Assembly (NCBI RefSeq): GCF_016722765.1
Contig: NZ_JAEQND010000016.1
Location: 37,501-101,500 of the forward strand
Direction: 5' to 3'
Source: Ramlibacter alkalitolerans
GTDB taxonomy: Bacteria > Pseudomonadota > Gammaproteobacteria > Burkholderiales > Burkholderiaceae_C
Length of the DNA: 64,000 bases
The notes below the pieces were generated by a model. The model made no database searches and was not told the origin of the DNA. It saw nothing but the letters and a program-made list of their open reading frames with translations. Positions within the stretch are counted from its first letter, which is position 1, and each line of letters opens with the position of its first letter. A program made the position numbers and the translations under genes. Of the stretch, positions 28,776-37,658 are shown in pieces.

Positions 28776-29387
28776 TCAGGTCTTGGCCAGCCCCAGTTTC
28801 GCCAGCTTCATCCGCAGGCCCACGCGCGTGAGCCCCAGTTCGCCGGCCACGCGCGTCTTGTTGCCCTGGTGGCGCTCCATCGCCTGCCCGATCAGTCGCG
28901 CTTCCACCCGCTCGACGTGCTCGCGCAGCAGGCCTGCGGCGGCCGGCGCGGCGGGCCCTGCGTCGCCACGCTCCAGCGCCAGGCGCCCCATTTCCTGCTG
29001 CAGGTGCCACACCTGCGCGGCGCCGAGCAGCGTCAGCAGCAGTTGCCCGGGGCGCCAGGGCTTGGGCAGGTACTGCCAGAGGCCGGCTGCGGCCATGCCG
29101 CGCACGACGTCTTCAGCGTCCTCGGGATCGCAGAGGAGGATGCGAAGCGTGTCCGGCCAGCGGGCCCGCACGGTGCGCAGGAAGTCCAGCCCCGACAGGC
29201 CCGGCATGCGCTGCTCGCACACCACGATGGGCAGGCACGCCTGCTCCAGCAGCAGCAGGCCCTGCTCGCCGCAGCGGGCCGTGAAGATCTCGAAGCGGTC
29301 GTGCAGCGCGCCGCGCAGCGCGTCGAGCGGGGCCGGTTCAAGACCCACGAGCAAGGCGGCGTCGCACGGGGCGCGGATCACGTTCAT
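28776..29387 (-). CDS. Pseudo-receiver / Fis-type HTH regulator
   Basis: 203 residues. Receiver-like domain (1-125) followed by a short helix and a Fis-type HTH (about 165-200: AMERHQGNKTRVAGELGLTR). Sequence CEQRMPGLSG matches the DQRMPG region of HoxA/HupR-type regulators, but the phospho-acceptor Asp is Glu58, the acidic N-terminal pair is missing (VGLEP) and the Thr/Ser switch is Cys86; only Lys109 remains. There is no AAA+ domain. It probably works without phosphorylation. ATG at 29387 is chosen because an FNR-type class II promoter would start at 29388, leaving an almost leaderless mRNA. Convergent to the PaoC-like gene. Confidence 0.85.
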   Translation of the reverse strand: MNVIRAPCDAALLVGLEPAPLDALRGALHDRFEIFTARCGEQGLLLLEQACLPIVVCEQRMPGLSGLDFLRTVRARWPDTLRILLCDPEDAEDVVRGMAAAGLWQYLPKPWRPGQLLLTLLGAAQVWHLQQEMGRLALERGDAGPAAPAAAGLLREHVERVEARLIGQAMERHQGNKTRVAGELGLTRVGLRMKLAKLGLAKT

Positions 29388-29422
29388 GGCGGGCAATCTA
29401 CGCAGGCGGCCTGCGGCCTTCC

Positions 29423-29436
29423 TTGCGCTGCGTCAA
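29423..29436. promoter_or_regulatory. Candidate FNR/CRP-type box before the pseudo-receiver regulator
   Basis: TTGCGCTGCGTCAA, a near-palindrome resembling TTGAT-N4-ATCAA with G/C substitutions in the inner positions. On the minus strand it is followed after exactly 22 nt by TAGATT (29400-29395), a good -10; the predicted transcript starts at 29388, one base before the ATG. Confidence 0.45.
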
Positions 29437-29489
29437 GCGCGCTCGGCGCAGCGCCGCCGCCGTGGCGCGCCAGCCTCCGGCACGTCGCT

Positions 29490-29894
29490 TCAGCTGACGT
29501 GCGGATCGCTCGGGCGGGTGTTCTCCTTCCACGCCGCCTCGCGGGCTTGCGCGCCTTTCCGGACGGCGGCCAGGTAAGCCTCGGGCACTTCGCCGGGGCG
29601 CGCTTCGCGCACGCGGAAGGCGCGCTTGCGGGCCGGCAGCGCGGGCAGCGGTTGGACGGGCAGCGGTTCGACCGGCAGCGGCGGCAGCAGGTCGCCCAGT
29701 TCCTGCTCGGCCTCGCGGGCGAGCGACCACGCCAGGGCGACCCCGGCCACGGCGACCACGCCGGTGAGTGCGACGCTCAGGGCCAGCAGGCCGGAGCCGA
29801 GTCGCAGCAGGCTGTACGCGGCCACCCCGGTGAGGACGAGCAGCACCGCGGCGAGCACGCCCACCAGCGGGCCGGGGCGCAGCAGACTCTTCAT
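29490..29894 (-). CDS. Small inner-membrane protein with Pro-rich tail
   Basis: 134 residues, not recognised. Two membrane segments at about 8-28 and 34-57 separated by a short turn, then a charged juxtamembrane helix (AREAEQELGDL), repeats of LPxxPLP (about 70-88) and a basic/acidic soluble tail. Topology would place both ends on the same side. It stands alone, with the AAACGAT-rich 130-nt gap upstream. No enzymatic motif is visible; a membrane scaffold or stress protein is possible. Confidence 0.65.
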   Translation of the reverse strand: MKSLLRPGPLVGVLAAVLLVLTGVAAYSLLRLGSGLLALSVALTGVVAVAGVALAWSLAREAEQELGDLLPPLPVEPLPVQPLPALPARKRAFRVREARPGEVPEAYLAAVRKGAQAREAAWKENTRPSDPHVS

Positions 29895-30024
29895 CGCAGC
29901 CTCCCTGGAATCGGGGAAACGATCCTAGCGCCAAGCCCAGTCGAGTGGAACAGGAGGGGGACCGCCGGCTGCGGATCACGGGGATTTCCTACGAACCATC
30001 CTGCGGCCGGGATCCCCAACGGGC

Positions 30025-30156
30025 ATGGACATTGCAAACACCTTCATCCTCTGGGTGCTCGGCTCCGCAGCTTTCCTCGGCGTCGCCGCGCTCGTGCAGA
30101 AGCGCACCCACCGCGAGCGCGAGCTCGCCCAGCAAAGCAGCAACCACGCCTCCTGA
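30025..30156 (+). CDS. Possible 43-residue single-span membrane peptide
   Basis: ATG at 30025 opens 43 codons ending TGA at 30154. The first 26 residues (MDIANTFILWVLGSAAFLGV and on) form one hydrophobic helix, followed by a basic Arg/Lys/Glu tail QKRTHRERELAQQ. That membrane-helix-plus-charged-tail layout is typical of small bacterial membrane proteins and the codons show the GC bias of real genes, but no strong ribosome-binding site is visible. Confidence 0.4.
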   Translation: MDIANTFILWVLGSAAFLGVAALVQKRTHRERELAQQSSNHAS

Positions 30157-30268
30157 CCGCCGCCCCGCGCGGCCGCTGCCACCGGGCCGGAAAGGCGGCT
30201 GCGTCCTACATGGCTGGTGCTGGCCCTGACCGACAGTGATGGCAGGGCTTACAGAGGGAAACAAGGCC

Positions 30269-31597
30269 ATGAAGGAAAACCTGAGCATCCTCGAAGCGGT
30301 CGGCGGCCTGGGCAGCGATACCGCCATGGAGCGGATGATCCTGGCGCGCGAACTGCCCAAGCGGACCATCGCACTGGTCCTGGCCGGCGGCCGTGGCTCG
30401 CGCCTGATGGACCTGACCGACCGGCGCGCCAAGCCGGCGGTCTATTTCGGCGGCAAGTTCCGCATCATCGATTTCGCGCTCTCCAACTGCATCAACTCCG
30501 GCATCCGGCGCATCGGCGTGCTGACGCAATACAAGTCGCACTCGCTGCTGCGCCACCTGCAGCGCGGCTGGAACTTCCTGCAGGGTGCGCACAACGAGTT
30601 CATCGACCTGCTGCCGGCGCAGCAGCGCGTGAACGAGGCCTTCTGGTACCGCGGCACCGCCGACGCGATCACGCAGAACATCGACATCCTGCGCGCCTAC
30701 GAGCCCGAGTACATCCTGGTGCTCGCCGGCGACCACATCTACAAGCAGGACTATTCGCTGATGCTGCTCGATCACGTGGAGAGCCGGGCGAAGGTCACCG
30801 TCGGCTGCATCGAGGTGCCGCGCATGGAAGCCACGGCGCTGGGCGTGATGCACGTGGACGAACACCGGCGCATCACCGATTTCCTGGAGAAGCCGAAGGA
30901 CCCGCCGGCCATCCCCGGCAAGCCGGACCGCGCCCTGGGCAGCATGGGCATCTACGTGTTCGACGCCGAGTACCTGTACAAGCTGCTCGAGGACGACCTG
31001 CACGACGACAAGTCGGAGCACGATTTCGGCAAGAACCTGATCCCGAAGATCGTCGGCGACGGCGGCGCCATCGCGCACCCGCTGAACCTCTCCAGCATTC
31101 CGGCCCACACGCGCAACAAGCCGTACTGGCGCGACGTCGGCACGGTGGACGCGTTCTGGGCCGCCAACCTGGACCTCGCCGGCGACATGCCGGAGCTGAA
31201 CCTGTACGACAAGGACTGGCCGGTCTGGACCTACCAGGAGCAACTGCCGCCGGCGAAGTTCGTGCCGGACGAGCGCGGCCTGAACGGCGAAACCTCCAAC
31301 GTGCTGATCTCCGGCGGCTGCATCGTGGTGGGCTCCAACATCCGGCGCTCGGTGCTGTTCTCCAACGTCAAGGTGCTGTCCTGCTGCACGATCAGCGAGG
31401 CGGTGATCATGCCGGACTGCGTGATCGGCCGCGGCGCGCGCCTGTCCGGGGTGGTGATCGACCGCGGCTGCACGATCCCCGACGGCATGGTGATCGGCGA
31501 GGACGCCGAGACCGACAGCCAGCGCTTCCACCGCAGCGAGACGGGCGTGGTGCTGGTCACCAAGGAGATGCTCGATCGCCTGCCGCCGGCCGCGTGA
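30269..31597 (+). CDS. glgC: Glucose-1-phosphate adenylyltransferase
   Basis: 442 residues, making ADP-glucose for glycogen synthesis. N-terminal [20 protein letters not shown] (about 38-57) holds the allosteric and ATP sites; [26 protein letters not shown] with the catalytic Asp, and FLEKPKDPP with the glucose-1-phosphate Lys follow. The C-terminal left-handed beta-helix hexapeptides ([20 protein letters not shown]) are present. GAGGGAAA precedes the ATG at 30269; an ATG at 30236 would add 11 non-conserved residues. No other glg gene is beside it. GCGTCCTAC sits 59 nt upstream of the start. Confidence 0.93.
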   Translation: MKENLSILEAVGGLGSDTAMERMILARELPKRTIALVLAGGRGSRLMDLTDRRAKPAVYFGGKFRIIDFALSNCINSGIRRIGVLTQYKSHSLLRHLQRGWNFLQGAHNEFIDLLPAQQRVNEAFWYRGTADAITQNIDILRAYEPEYILVLAGDHIYKQDYSLMLLDHVESRAKVTVGCIEVPRMEATALGVMHVDEHRRITDFLEKPKDPPAIPGKPDRALGSMGIYVFDAEYLYKLLEDDLHDDKSEHDFGKNLIPKIVGDGGAIAHPLNLSSIPAHTRNKPYWRDVGTVDAFWAANLDLAGDMPELNLYDKDWPVWTYQEQLPPAKFVPDERGLNGETSNVLISGGCIVVGSNIRRSVLFSNVKVLSCCTISEAVIMPDCVIGRGARLSGVVIDRGCTIPDGMVIGEDAETDSQRFHRSETGVVLVTKEMLDRLPPAA

Positions 31598-31603
31598 GGC
31601 ACG

Positions 31604-31635
31604 GGAGAGCGGGGTCTGGTAAAACCCCGCTCTCC
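31604..31635 (+). terminator. Hairpin between glgC and the efflux gene
   Basis: GGAGAGCGGGGT and ACCCCGCTCTCC make a perfect 12-bp stem with loop CTGGTAAA, 7 nt after the glgC stop and ending 5 nt before the next ATG. The T run is short (TTG), so it may be a weak terminator or an RNA structure limiting read-through translation of the pump gene. Confidence 0.6.
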
Positions 31636-31640
31636 TTGCG

Positions 31641-32876
31641 ATGAATCCCGACGCTAGCCAGATCTGGACCGCCCCGCGCTGGGCGCTCGCCCTCCTGCTT
31701 GCCCTGCTGGGCATGCTGGGGCCATTCTCGATCGACACCTACATCCCGGCTTTCTCCGGCATCGCGCGGGCGCTGCAGGCCACGCCGGTGCAGATGCAGC
31801 AGACCCTGTCTGCTTACCTCTTCGGGTTCGCGTTCATGAACCTGTTCCACGGCGCGCTGGCGGACAGCTTCGGCCGGCGGCCGGTGGTGCTGTGGGGGAT
31901 CGCGGTCTTTACGCTCGCATCGGTCGGCTGCGCGCTGTCGGAGAGCATCGGCTCGCTGGTGTTCTTCCGCGCGGTGCAGGGCCTGTGCAGCGGCGCGGGC
32001 TGGGTGGTTTCGCGCGCGGTGATCCGCGACATGTTCCCGCCCGAGCAGGCGCAGAAGGTCATGAGCCAGGTGACGATCTACTTCGGCGTCGCGCCTGCCG
32101 TCGCGCCCGTGGTCGGCGGCTGGCTGTTCGTGCATGCCGGCTGGCACAGCATCTTCTGGTTCCTGACCGGCGTGGGCGTCTTCCTGTGGGTCGCCAACTA
32201 CCGCCTGCTGCCCGAGACGCTGCACGTCACGCAGCGCCAGGCCTTCAACGTGCGCAACCTGATGCGCGGCTACTGGCAACTCGGCGCGAGCCCGCGCTTC
32301 CTGCTGCTGGCGCTGGCGAGCGGCATTCCCTTCAACGGCATGTTCCTGTACGTGCTGTCGGCGCCGGCCTTCCTGGGCGAGCACCTGAAGCTCCAACCCA
32401 CGCAGTTCTTCTGGTTCTTCCTGCTGACGATCAGCGGAATCATGGCCGGCTCCTTTGCCAGCGGACGCCTGGCCGGTCGCATCCAGCCGATGACGCAGAT
32501 CCGCTGGGGCTTCGTCGTGATGTTCTTCGTCTCGATCGCCAACGTGGCGGCCAACTTCCTGTTCACGCCGCACGTGCGCTGGGCGCTGATCCCGATCGCG
32601 CTGTTCTCGTTCGGTTGGGCCTTGATGGTGCCGGTCGTCACGCTGCTGGTGCTGGACCTCTACCCGGCCCGGCGCGGGATGGCCTCGTCGCTGCAGGCCT
32701 TCATCGGCTCCGCCGCCAACGGCTTCGTCGCCGGCGCGATCGCGCCGCTGGTGATGGACTCGACCCGGGCGCTGAGCGTGGCCTCGCTCGCGATGATGAG
32801 CATCGGGCTGGTGGCGTGGGTGCTGGTGAAGAAGAAGTGGCCGGAGACGGGGCGCTTGCAGGCGCAACCCGTCTAG
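31641..32876 (+). CDS. Bcr/CflA-type MFS drug efflux transporter
   Basis: 411 residues with about 12 hydrophobic helices. Major-facilitator signature between helices 2 and 3, GALADSFGRRPVVLWG, and the antiporter motif region in helix 5 (GVAPAVAPVVGGWLF) identify the Bcr/CflA drug:proton antiporter branch; FSIDTYIPAF at the N-terminus is typical. Substrates may include bicyclomycin, chloramphenicol or sulfonamides, but they cannot be predicted. No Shine-Dalgarno is seen: the ATG lies 5 nt after a 12-bp hairpin. Transcribed with glgC direction but likely separate. Confidence 0.9.
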   Translation: MNPDASQIWTAPRWALALLLALLGMLGPFSIDTYIPAFSGIARALQATPVQMQQTLSAYLFGFAFMNLFHGALADSFGRRPVVLWGIAVFTLASVGCALSESIGSLVFFRAVQGLCSGAGWVVSRAVIRDMFPPEQAQKVMSQVTIYFGVAPAVAPVVGGWLFVHAGWHSIFWFLTGVGVFLWVANYRLLPETLHVTQRQAFNVRNLMRGYWQLGASPRFLLLALASGIPFNGMFLYVLSAPAFLGEHLKLQPTQFFWFFLLTISGIMAGSFASGRLAGRIQPMTQIRWGFVVMFFVSIANVAANFLFTPHVRWALIPIALFSFGWALMVPVVTLLVLDLYPARRGMASSLQAFIGSAANGFVAGAIAPLVMDSTRALSVASLAMMSIGLVAWVLVKKKWPETGRLQAQPV

Positions 32877-32892
32877 CCGGCGCCTTCGCGCG

Positions 32893-33927
32893 TCAGGCGC
32901 GCGCCAACCGCGGCAAACGGCCGGCGAGTTGCCGGCACGGTTGTTCCACCACGTAGTAGGTCAGCGTGGAAACGACGGTGGCTGCCGCGGCGATGAGCAG
33001 GAAGGCCGAGAGGCCGCCTCCCTCCACGCCCATCATCGCCTTCAGGGGAAAGTGCGAGAGGTAGACGCCATAGCTGATCGCCCCCAGGAACAACGCCACC
33101 CTGTTGGTGAAGAGAGCGCGGCAGATGACGCTTTGCCCGGAGCCGATGCAGATCAGCGCAAAGGTGACCACCGAGACGGCAATGAAGGGGTCGATCCGGT
33201 CAGGCGGCACGAACACGTACGCCACCGCAGCGGCAAGCACGATTGCAATGGACACGTCCCCTGCGGGTCTGCGGATCTTGTAGGCGCAGACACCGAGACA
33301 ATACGAAAAGACGTAGGGCAGCGGGCTCCAGCGGATCGCGAGCGCCGCGTCGTCCGGGGAAAGCGGAAGAAAACGACCGAGTTCGCGCACCGCGAGGTAG
33401 GCGCAGAAGGATGCGACGAGGGCGACCGGCACCCCAAGCCGATGACGCATGATCAGCCGGAACAGGAAGGGCAGCACGAGGTACCAGAACACCTCCACCG
33501 GAATCGACCATTCGACGCCCAACACCGAGTTCGCCACCCGGTAATCGAGAAAGCTCAGGAAGGACAGGTGCATGAACCAGTTGTACGGGTCGAGGTGGAC
33601 CCTGAACTGGTGGCCCCAGTAGGACAATCCGGCGGTCGCCGCGGCAATCAGCAGCCACACGTAGTACAGCGGCGCGATGCGCAGCAGCCGGCGTGCCAGG
33701 TACTCAGGATAGGAAGCGGACGCGTTGTAGCTCGCCGCCACGCTGAACCCGGAGATCACGAAGAAGACGTAGACACCGGTCGCGCCGAGGCCTGCGATGT
33801 GCTGGCCGAGGCTTCCGAGCTGCCGCAGGCCGGCGCCGCCGCTATGGACCAGGATCACGGCGAACGCGGCATACGCGCGCAGGCCGGTGATGAAATCCGT
33901 GTCCCCGTAGGACTTCCAAGGGTGCAT
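32893..33927 (-). CDS. Acyltransferase family 3 (OafA/YrhL-type) membrane protein
   Basis: 344 residues with about ten membrane helices. FITGLRAYAAFAVILVHSG holds the catalytic-type His near residue 28; GVYVFFVISGFSVAAS, LGVEWSIPVEVFWYLVLPF and GAISYGVYLSHFPL are family landmarks. Such enzymes O-acetylate surface polysaccharides, lipids or antibiotics. The gene has visibly lower GC and more AT-ending codons than its neighbours, which suggests horizontal acquisition. It is isolated between the convergent efflux gene and the helicase gene. Confidence 0.9.
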   Translation of the reverse strand: MHPWKSYGDTDFITGLRAYAAFAVILVHSGGAGLRQLGSLGQHIAGLGATGVYVFFVISGFSVAASYNASASYPEYLARRLLRIAPLYYVWLLIAAATAGLSYWGHQFRVHLDPYNWFMHLSFLSFLDYRVANSVLGVEWSIPVEVFWYLVLPFLFRLIMRHRLGVPVALVASFCAYLAVRELGRFLPLSPDDAALAIRWSPLPYVFSYCLGVCAYKIRRPAGDVSIAIVLAAAVAYVFVPPDRIDPFIAVSVVTFALICIGSGQSVICRALFTNRVALFLGAISYGVYLSHFPLKAMMGVEGGGLSAFLLIAAAATVVSTLTYYVVEQPCRQLAGRLPRLARA

Positions 33928-33982
33928 CGTCGAATGCTAGCAGTCAGGGCTGACGCGGCTGGGTGCCTGGCCGCGCAGCGCT

Positions 33983-34006
33983 GCCCTCTCCCTTGAGGGA
34001 GAGGGC
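33983..34006. repeat. GCCCTCTCCC short palindrome
   Basis: GCCCTCTCCC-TTGA-GGGAGAGGGC, a 10-bp perfect stem. Closely similar hairpins are scattered through many proteobacterial genomes (from memory). It follows the helicase stop by 10 nt on the minus strand and may terminate that transcript. Confidence 0.6.
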
Positions 34007-34016
34007 CCGAGCCAGC

Positions 34017-35528
34017 TTACCGGCCGCTGCGCGAGGCGCGCGCGCCGCCGCCGTAGTCGCGGTGCTGGCCGCCGCCGTTGTCACGCCCGCCGAAGCCGCC
34101 GTCGCGGCGATCGAAGGACTTGGCGCCGAAGCCGGAGTGCTTGCCGTAGCCGTTGGACGGACGACGCTCGCCCGGACGACCCGGCTTGCCGCCGAAGCCG
34201 GTCCGCGCCGGCGGACGCTGCTCGAAGCGCTGCTTCGGCTCCAGGCCCGGGATGGTGTGGGCGTCGAAGCGCTGCTTGCTGTAATGCTCGATGTCGCCGA
34301 TGCGGCGGCGGTCGCGGAATTCCGCGAAGGTCACGGCCAGGCCGTCGCGGCCGGCGCGGCCGGTGCGGCCGATGCGGTGCGTGTAGTCCTCGCTCTTCAT
34401 CGGCAGGCCGTAGTTGAACACGTGCGAGATCGACGGCACGTCGATGCCGCGCGCGGCCACATCGGTCGCCACCAGGAACTGGATCTGGCCGCGGCGCAGC
34501 GCCATCAGGCGCCGGTTGCGCAGGCCCTGCGACAGGTCGCCGTGCAGCGACACGGCGGCGAAGCCGGCCTGCTGCAGGTCTTCGGCGAGGGCGTCGCACT
34601 CGACCTTCGTGCTGGCGAAGACGATCGCCTGCTCGATGCTCGTGTCGCGCAGCCAGTGATCCAGCAGCTGGCGCTTGTGCTGGGCGTTGTCGGCCCAGAA
34701 CAGCTTCTGCTCGATGTTGGCGTGCTTCTCCTGCTGCGAATCGATCTCCAGGCGGCGCGGCTGGCGCATCACGCGGGTGGCGAGCTGCTGCACGCGCGGC
34801 GCGAAGGTGGCCGAGAACATCATCGTCTGGTGGCGGTTCGCGGTGAGCTGGTGCACTTCCGCCAGGTCCTCGGCGAAACCGAGGTCCAGCATGCGGTCCG
34901 CTTCATCGACCACCAGGAACTGCACCTTGTCCAGCTTGATCTGGCCGGAGCGCTGCAGGTCCAGCAGGCGGCCCGGCGTGGCGACCACGAGGTCGGCGTT
35001 CTGCAGCTTGGCGATCTGCATCTGGTAGGGCATGCCGCCCACCACGTTGGCGATGCGCAGGCCGCGGCAGTGCTTCACCAGGTCGATGGCGTCGCTGGCG
35101 ACCTGCTGCGCGAGTTCGCGCGTCGGGCACAGCACCAGCGCGCCGGGCGTGGCGGCCTTGAAGTGGCGCGGGCTCAGCGGATTGCGGCGCGCGCGCTTGG
35201 CGGGGGCTTCGCCGCGGGCGACAGCGTCGAGGCGCGATTGTTCCTCGGCGGCCGCTTCGGCGGCGTTCTGCGCCAGCAGCGTATTGAGCACCGGCAGCAG
35301 GAAGGCCGCGGTCTTGCCGCTGCCCGTCTGGCTGGAGACCATCAGGTCGTTGACGGAGGCGCCGGCCGCATCCTGCGCCATGGCCAGGCCGATGGCCTGC
35401 TGCTGCACGTTGGTCGGCTGCGTGAAGCCGAGATCGGCGACCGCGGCGAGGAGTTCGGGGGCGAGGCCCAGCGCGGCGAAGCCGTTGGTCTGGGGGGTGG
35501 TGTCTTGCTCTTGCAGGAGTTCGGTCAT
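34017..35528 (-). CDS. rhlE: DEAD-box RNA helicase (RhlE-type)
   Basis: 503 residues. Motifs in order: Q-motif GFTQPTNVQQQAI, motif I SSQTGSGKT, Ia PTRELAQQ, II VVDEADRMLD, III FSATF, V ATDVAARGID and VI HRIGRTGRAG, then a long Arg/Gly/Phe-rich tail (GFGGKPGRPG, GGFGGRDNGG) that binds RNA. An insertion of about 35 charged residues lies after motif I. Function: remodelling of rRNA or mRNA, often cold-induced. Start uncertain: ATG at 35528 or 35540. The 230-nt leader upstream contains GATAAT, a possible -10. Confidence 0.92.
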   Translation of the reverse strand: MTELLQEQDTTPQTNGFAALGLAPELLAAVADLGFTQPTNVQQQAIGLAMAQDAAGASVNDLMVSSQTGSGKTAAFLLPVLNTLLAQNAAEAAAEEQSRLDAVARGEAPAKRARRNPLSPRHFKAATPGALVLCPTRELAQQVASDAIDLVKHCRGLRIANVVGGMPYQMQIAKLQNADLVVATPGRLLDLQRSGQIKLDKVQFLVVDEADRMLDLGFAEDLAEVHQLTANRHQTMMFSATFAPRVQQLATRVMRQPRRLEIDSQQEKHANIEQKLFWADNAQHKRQLLDHWLRDTSIEQAIVFASTKVECDALAEDLQQAGFAAVSLHGDLSQGLRNRRLMALRRGQIQFLVATDVAARGIDVPSISHVFNYGLPMKSEDYTHRIGRTGRAGRDGLAVTFAEFRDRRRIGDIEHYSKQRFDAHTIPGLEPKQRFEQRPPARTGFGGKPGRPGERRPSNGYGKHSGFGAKSFDRRDGGFGGRDNGGGQHRDYGGGARASRSGR

Positions 35529-35759
35529 GAAAAAGTCCATGCGACGCTGCCCGAAGCGGGTGCGCCGTCGTCGAAAGGGTTGGGATACATCAACCGTTCC
35601 AACGACAAACAGGACTTTCGGCCTGCGGCCCATTGCGCTCCGAAAGGAGCAGGCCAGTGCAAGAAGGCGGATGCGCGATTCAGCCGCGAAGTTGCGGCGA
35701 AAGACGGATTATCGCAGGTTTCTCGTTTTCCCGCATGGGGAGCCGAAAAGCCGCAAGCT

Positions 35760-36344
35760 TCAGGGTCCCAGCTTCAGGAAGTGCTCCCGGTAGTGCGCCA
35801 GTTCGTCGATCGACTCGTGCACGTCGGCCAGCGCGGTGTGCAGCTGGCGCTTCTTGAACGAGGCATAGACCTCCGGCCGCCAGCGGCGCGACAGTTCCTT
35901 GAGCGTGCTCACGTCGAGGTTGCGGTAGTGGAACCAGGCCTCCAGCTTCGGCATGTACTTCACCAGGAAGCGCCGATCCTGCCCGATGCTGTTGCCGCAC
36001 ATCGGGCTGCCGTTCTTCGGCACGTAGCGGGCCAGGAAGTCCAGGATCTGCTGCTCCGCGTCGGCTTCGGTGGTGGTGGAGGCGCGCACCCGCTCCGTCA
36101 GGCCGCTCTTGCCGTGGGTGCCCTTGTTCCAGGCATCCATCAGGTCCAGTTGCGCATCGGTCTGGTGGATCGCCAGCTCCGGGCCCTCGATGCGCGGCTC
36201 CAGCGCCGGGCCGGTGACAACCACGGCGATCTCGATGATGCGGTCCCGCTCCGGGTCGAGCCCGGTCATTTCACAGTCGAGCCAGATGAGGTTCTGGTCG
36301 CTCTTGGCCAGCGTCGCTGGCGGCGTTTCGGATGCGTCGGCCAT
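35760..36344 (-). CDS. orn: Oligoribonuclease
   Basis: 194-residue 3'-5' exonuclease degrading short RNA and pGpG. DEDDh catalytic set: Asp and Glu in [10 protein letters not shown] near 20-29, Asp in [11 protein letters not shown], and His/Asp in [14 protein letters not shown] near the C-terminus. The length is close to E. coli Orn (181) plus an N-terminal extension of about 15 residues. ATG at 36344; an ATG 9 nt earlier is also possible. Divergent from the M48 peptidase gene with 36 nt between, so their promoters overlap. Confidence 0.95.
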   Translation of the reverse strand: MADASETPPATLAKSDQNLIWLDCEMTGLDPERDRIIEIAVVVTGPALEPRIEGPELAIHQTDAQLDLMDAWNKGTHGKSGLTERVRASTTTEADAEQQILDFLARYVPKNGSPMCGNSIGQDRRFLVKYMPKLEAWFHYRNLDVSTLKELSRRWRPEVYASFKKRQLHTALADVHESIDELAHYREHFLKLGP

Positions 36345-36380
36345 GGCGCCCATTCTCGCCCATGCCCTAAGATCCCGGAC

Positions 36381-37649
36381 ATGCAAGCCTCCGCCGCGCT
36401 GACCTTCGCGTTCGCCGCCTTCCTCCTCGCCGGCCTGGTCGTGAAGTTCTGGCTTTCCACGCGCCAGGTGCGCTTCGTGGCGCAGCATCGCAACCAGGTG
36501 CCGGACGCCTTTGCCGGCACCGTTTCGCTGCGGGCGCACCAGAAGGCGGCCGATTACACCGTGGCCAAGTCGCGCCTCGGCCTGCTCGAAACCGCGTTCG
36601 GTGGCGCGGTGCTGCTCGGGTGGACGCTGCTGGGCGGCCTCGACACATTGAACCAGGCGCTGGTGCAGTGGCTGGGCACGGGCATGATCCAGCAACTGGT
36701 GCTGCTCGCCTGCTTCGCCGCCATCAGCGGGCTGCTGGACCTGCCCTTCTCGCTCTACCAGACCTTCGTGGTGGAGCAGCGCTTCGGCTTCAACAAGATG
36801 ACGTGGAAGCTGTGGCTGGCCGACATGGTCAAGGGCACGGTGCTGGGCGCGCTGATCGGCCTGCCGATCGCGGCACTGATCCTGTGGCTGATGGGTGCCG
36901 CCGGCCCCTGGTGGTGGCTGTGGGCCTGGGCCGTGTGGATGGGGTTCAACCTGCTGCTGCTGGTGGTCTATCCGACCTTCATCGCGCCGCTGTTCAACAA
37001 GTTCCAGCCGCTCGAGGACGAGACGCTGAAGGCGCGCGTGACGGCGCTGATGCAGCGCTGCGGCTTCGCGGCCAAAGGCCTGTTCGTGATGGACGGCAGC
37101 AAGCGCAGCGCCCACGCGAATGCGTATTTCACCGGCTTCGGCGCCGCCAAGCGCGTGGTGTTCTACGACACCTTGCTGGCCAAGCTCTCGCCCGGTGAGG
37201 TCGATGCGGTGCTGGCCCACGAGCTGGGTCACTTCAAGCACAAGCATATCGTCAAGCGCATCGTCGCCATGTTCGCGCTGAGCCTGCTCGGTTTCGCTTT
37301 GCTCGGGTGGCTCGCCACCCGCGTCTGGTTCTACAGCGGGCTGGGCGTGGTGCCCAACCTCGACGGCCGCAACGACGCGCTGGCGCTGCTGCTGTTCATG
37401 CTGGCGGTGCCCGTCTTCACCTACTTCGTCTCGCCGCTGATGGCGCAGTTCTCGCGCCGCCACGAGTTCGAGGCCGATGCCTTCGCGGCCACGCAGACCA
37501 GCGGCCGCGACCTGGGCAACGCGCTGCTGAAGCTGTACGAGGACAACGCCTCGACGCTGACGCCCGATCCGGTGTTCGTGAAGTTCTACTACTCGCACCC
37601 GCCCGCCTCCGAACGGCTCGCCCGCCTCGGCGCGGGAGCAGCCGCATGA
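36381..37649 (+). CDS. M48-family membrane metallopeptidase (Ste24/HtpX-like)
   Basis: 422 residues with about six hydrophobic segments. Zinc motif [11 protein letters not shown] (His280 and His284) and third ligand in [11 protein letters not shown] near 375. The N-terminal architecture ([26 protein letters not shown]) is that of the CAAX-protease/Ste24 group rather than the shorter HtpX. Role: degradation of damaged membrane proteins. TAAGAT ends 7 nt before the ATG, so the transcript may be nearly leaderless. Followed 9 nt later by rsgA. Confidence 0.92.
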   Translation: MQASAALTFAFAAFLLAGLVVKFWLSTRQVRFVAQHRNQVPDAFAGTVSLRAHQKAADYTVAKSRLGLLETAFGGAVLLGWTLLGGLDTLNQALVQWLGTGMIQQLVLLACFAAISGLLDLPFSLYQTFVVEQRFGFNKMTWKLWLADMVKGTVLGALIGLPIAALILWLMGAAGPWWWLWAWAVWMGFNLLLLVVYPTFIAPLFNKFQPLEDETLKARVTALMQRCGFAAKGLFVMDGSKRSAHANAYFTGFGAAKRVVFYDTLLAKLSPGEVDAVLAHELGHFKHKHIVKRIVAMFALSLLGFALLGWLATRVWFYSGLGVVPNLDGRNDALALLLFMLAVPVFTYFVSPLMAQFSRRHEFEADAFAATQTSGRDLGNALLKLYEDNASTLTPDPVFVKFYYSHPPASERLARLGAGAAA

Positions 37650-37658
37650 GGGCCCGCC

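Noticed and set aside
30025-30156. Start at this ATG as leader peptide of glgC
   Set aside because: It ends 112 nt before glgC with no attenuator-like hairpins or codon runs; kept only as a possible small membrane peptide.
33963-37649. Open frame of more than 1200 codons running through the helicase and orn regions
   Set aside because: Only its last 422 codons (the M48 peptidase from 36381) have protein-like sequence; the rest is antisense to rhlE and orn.
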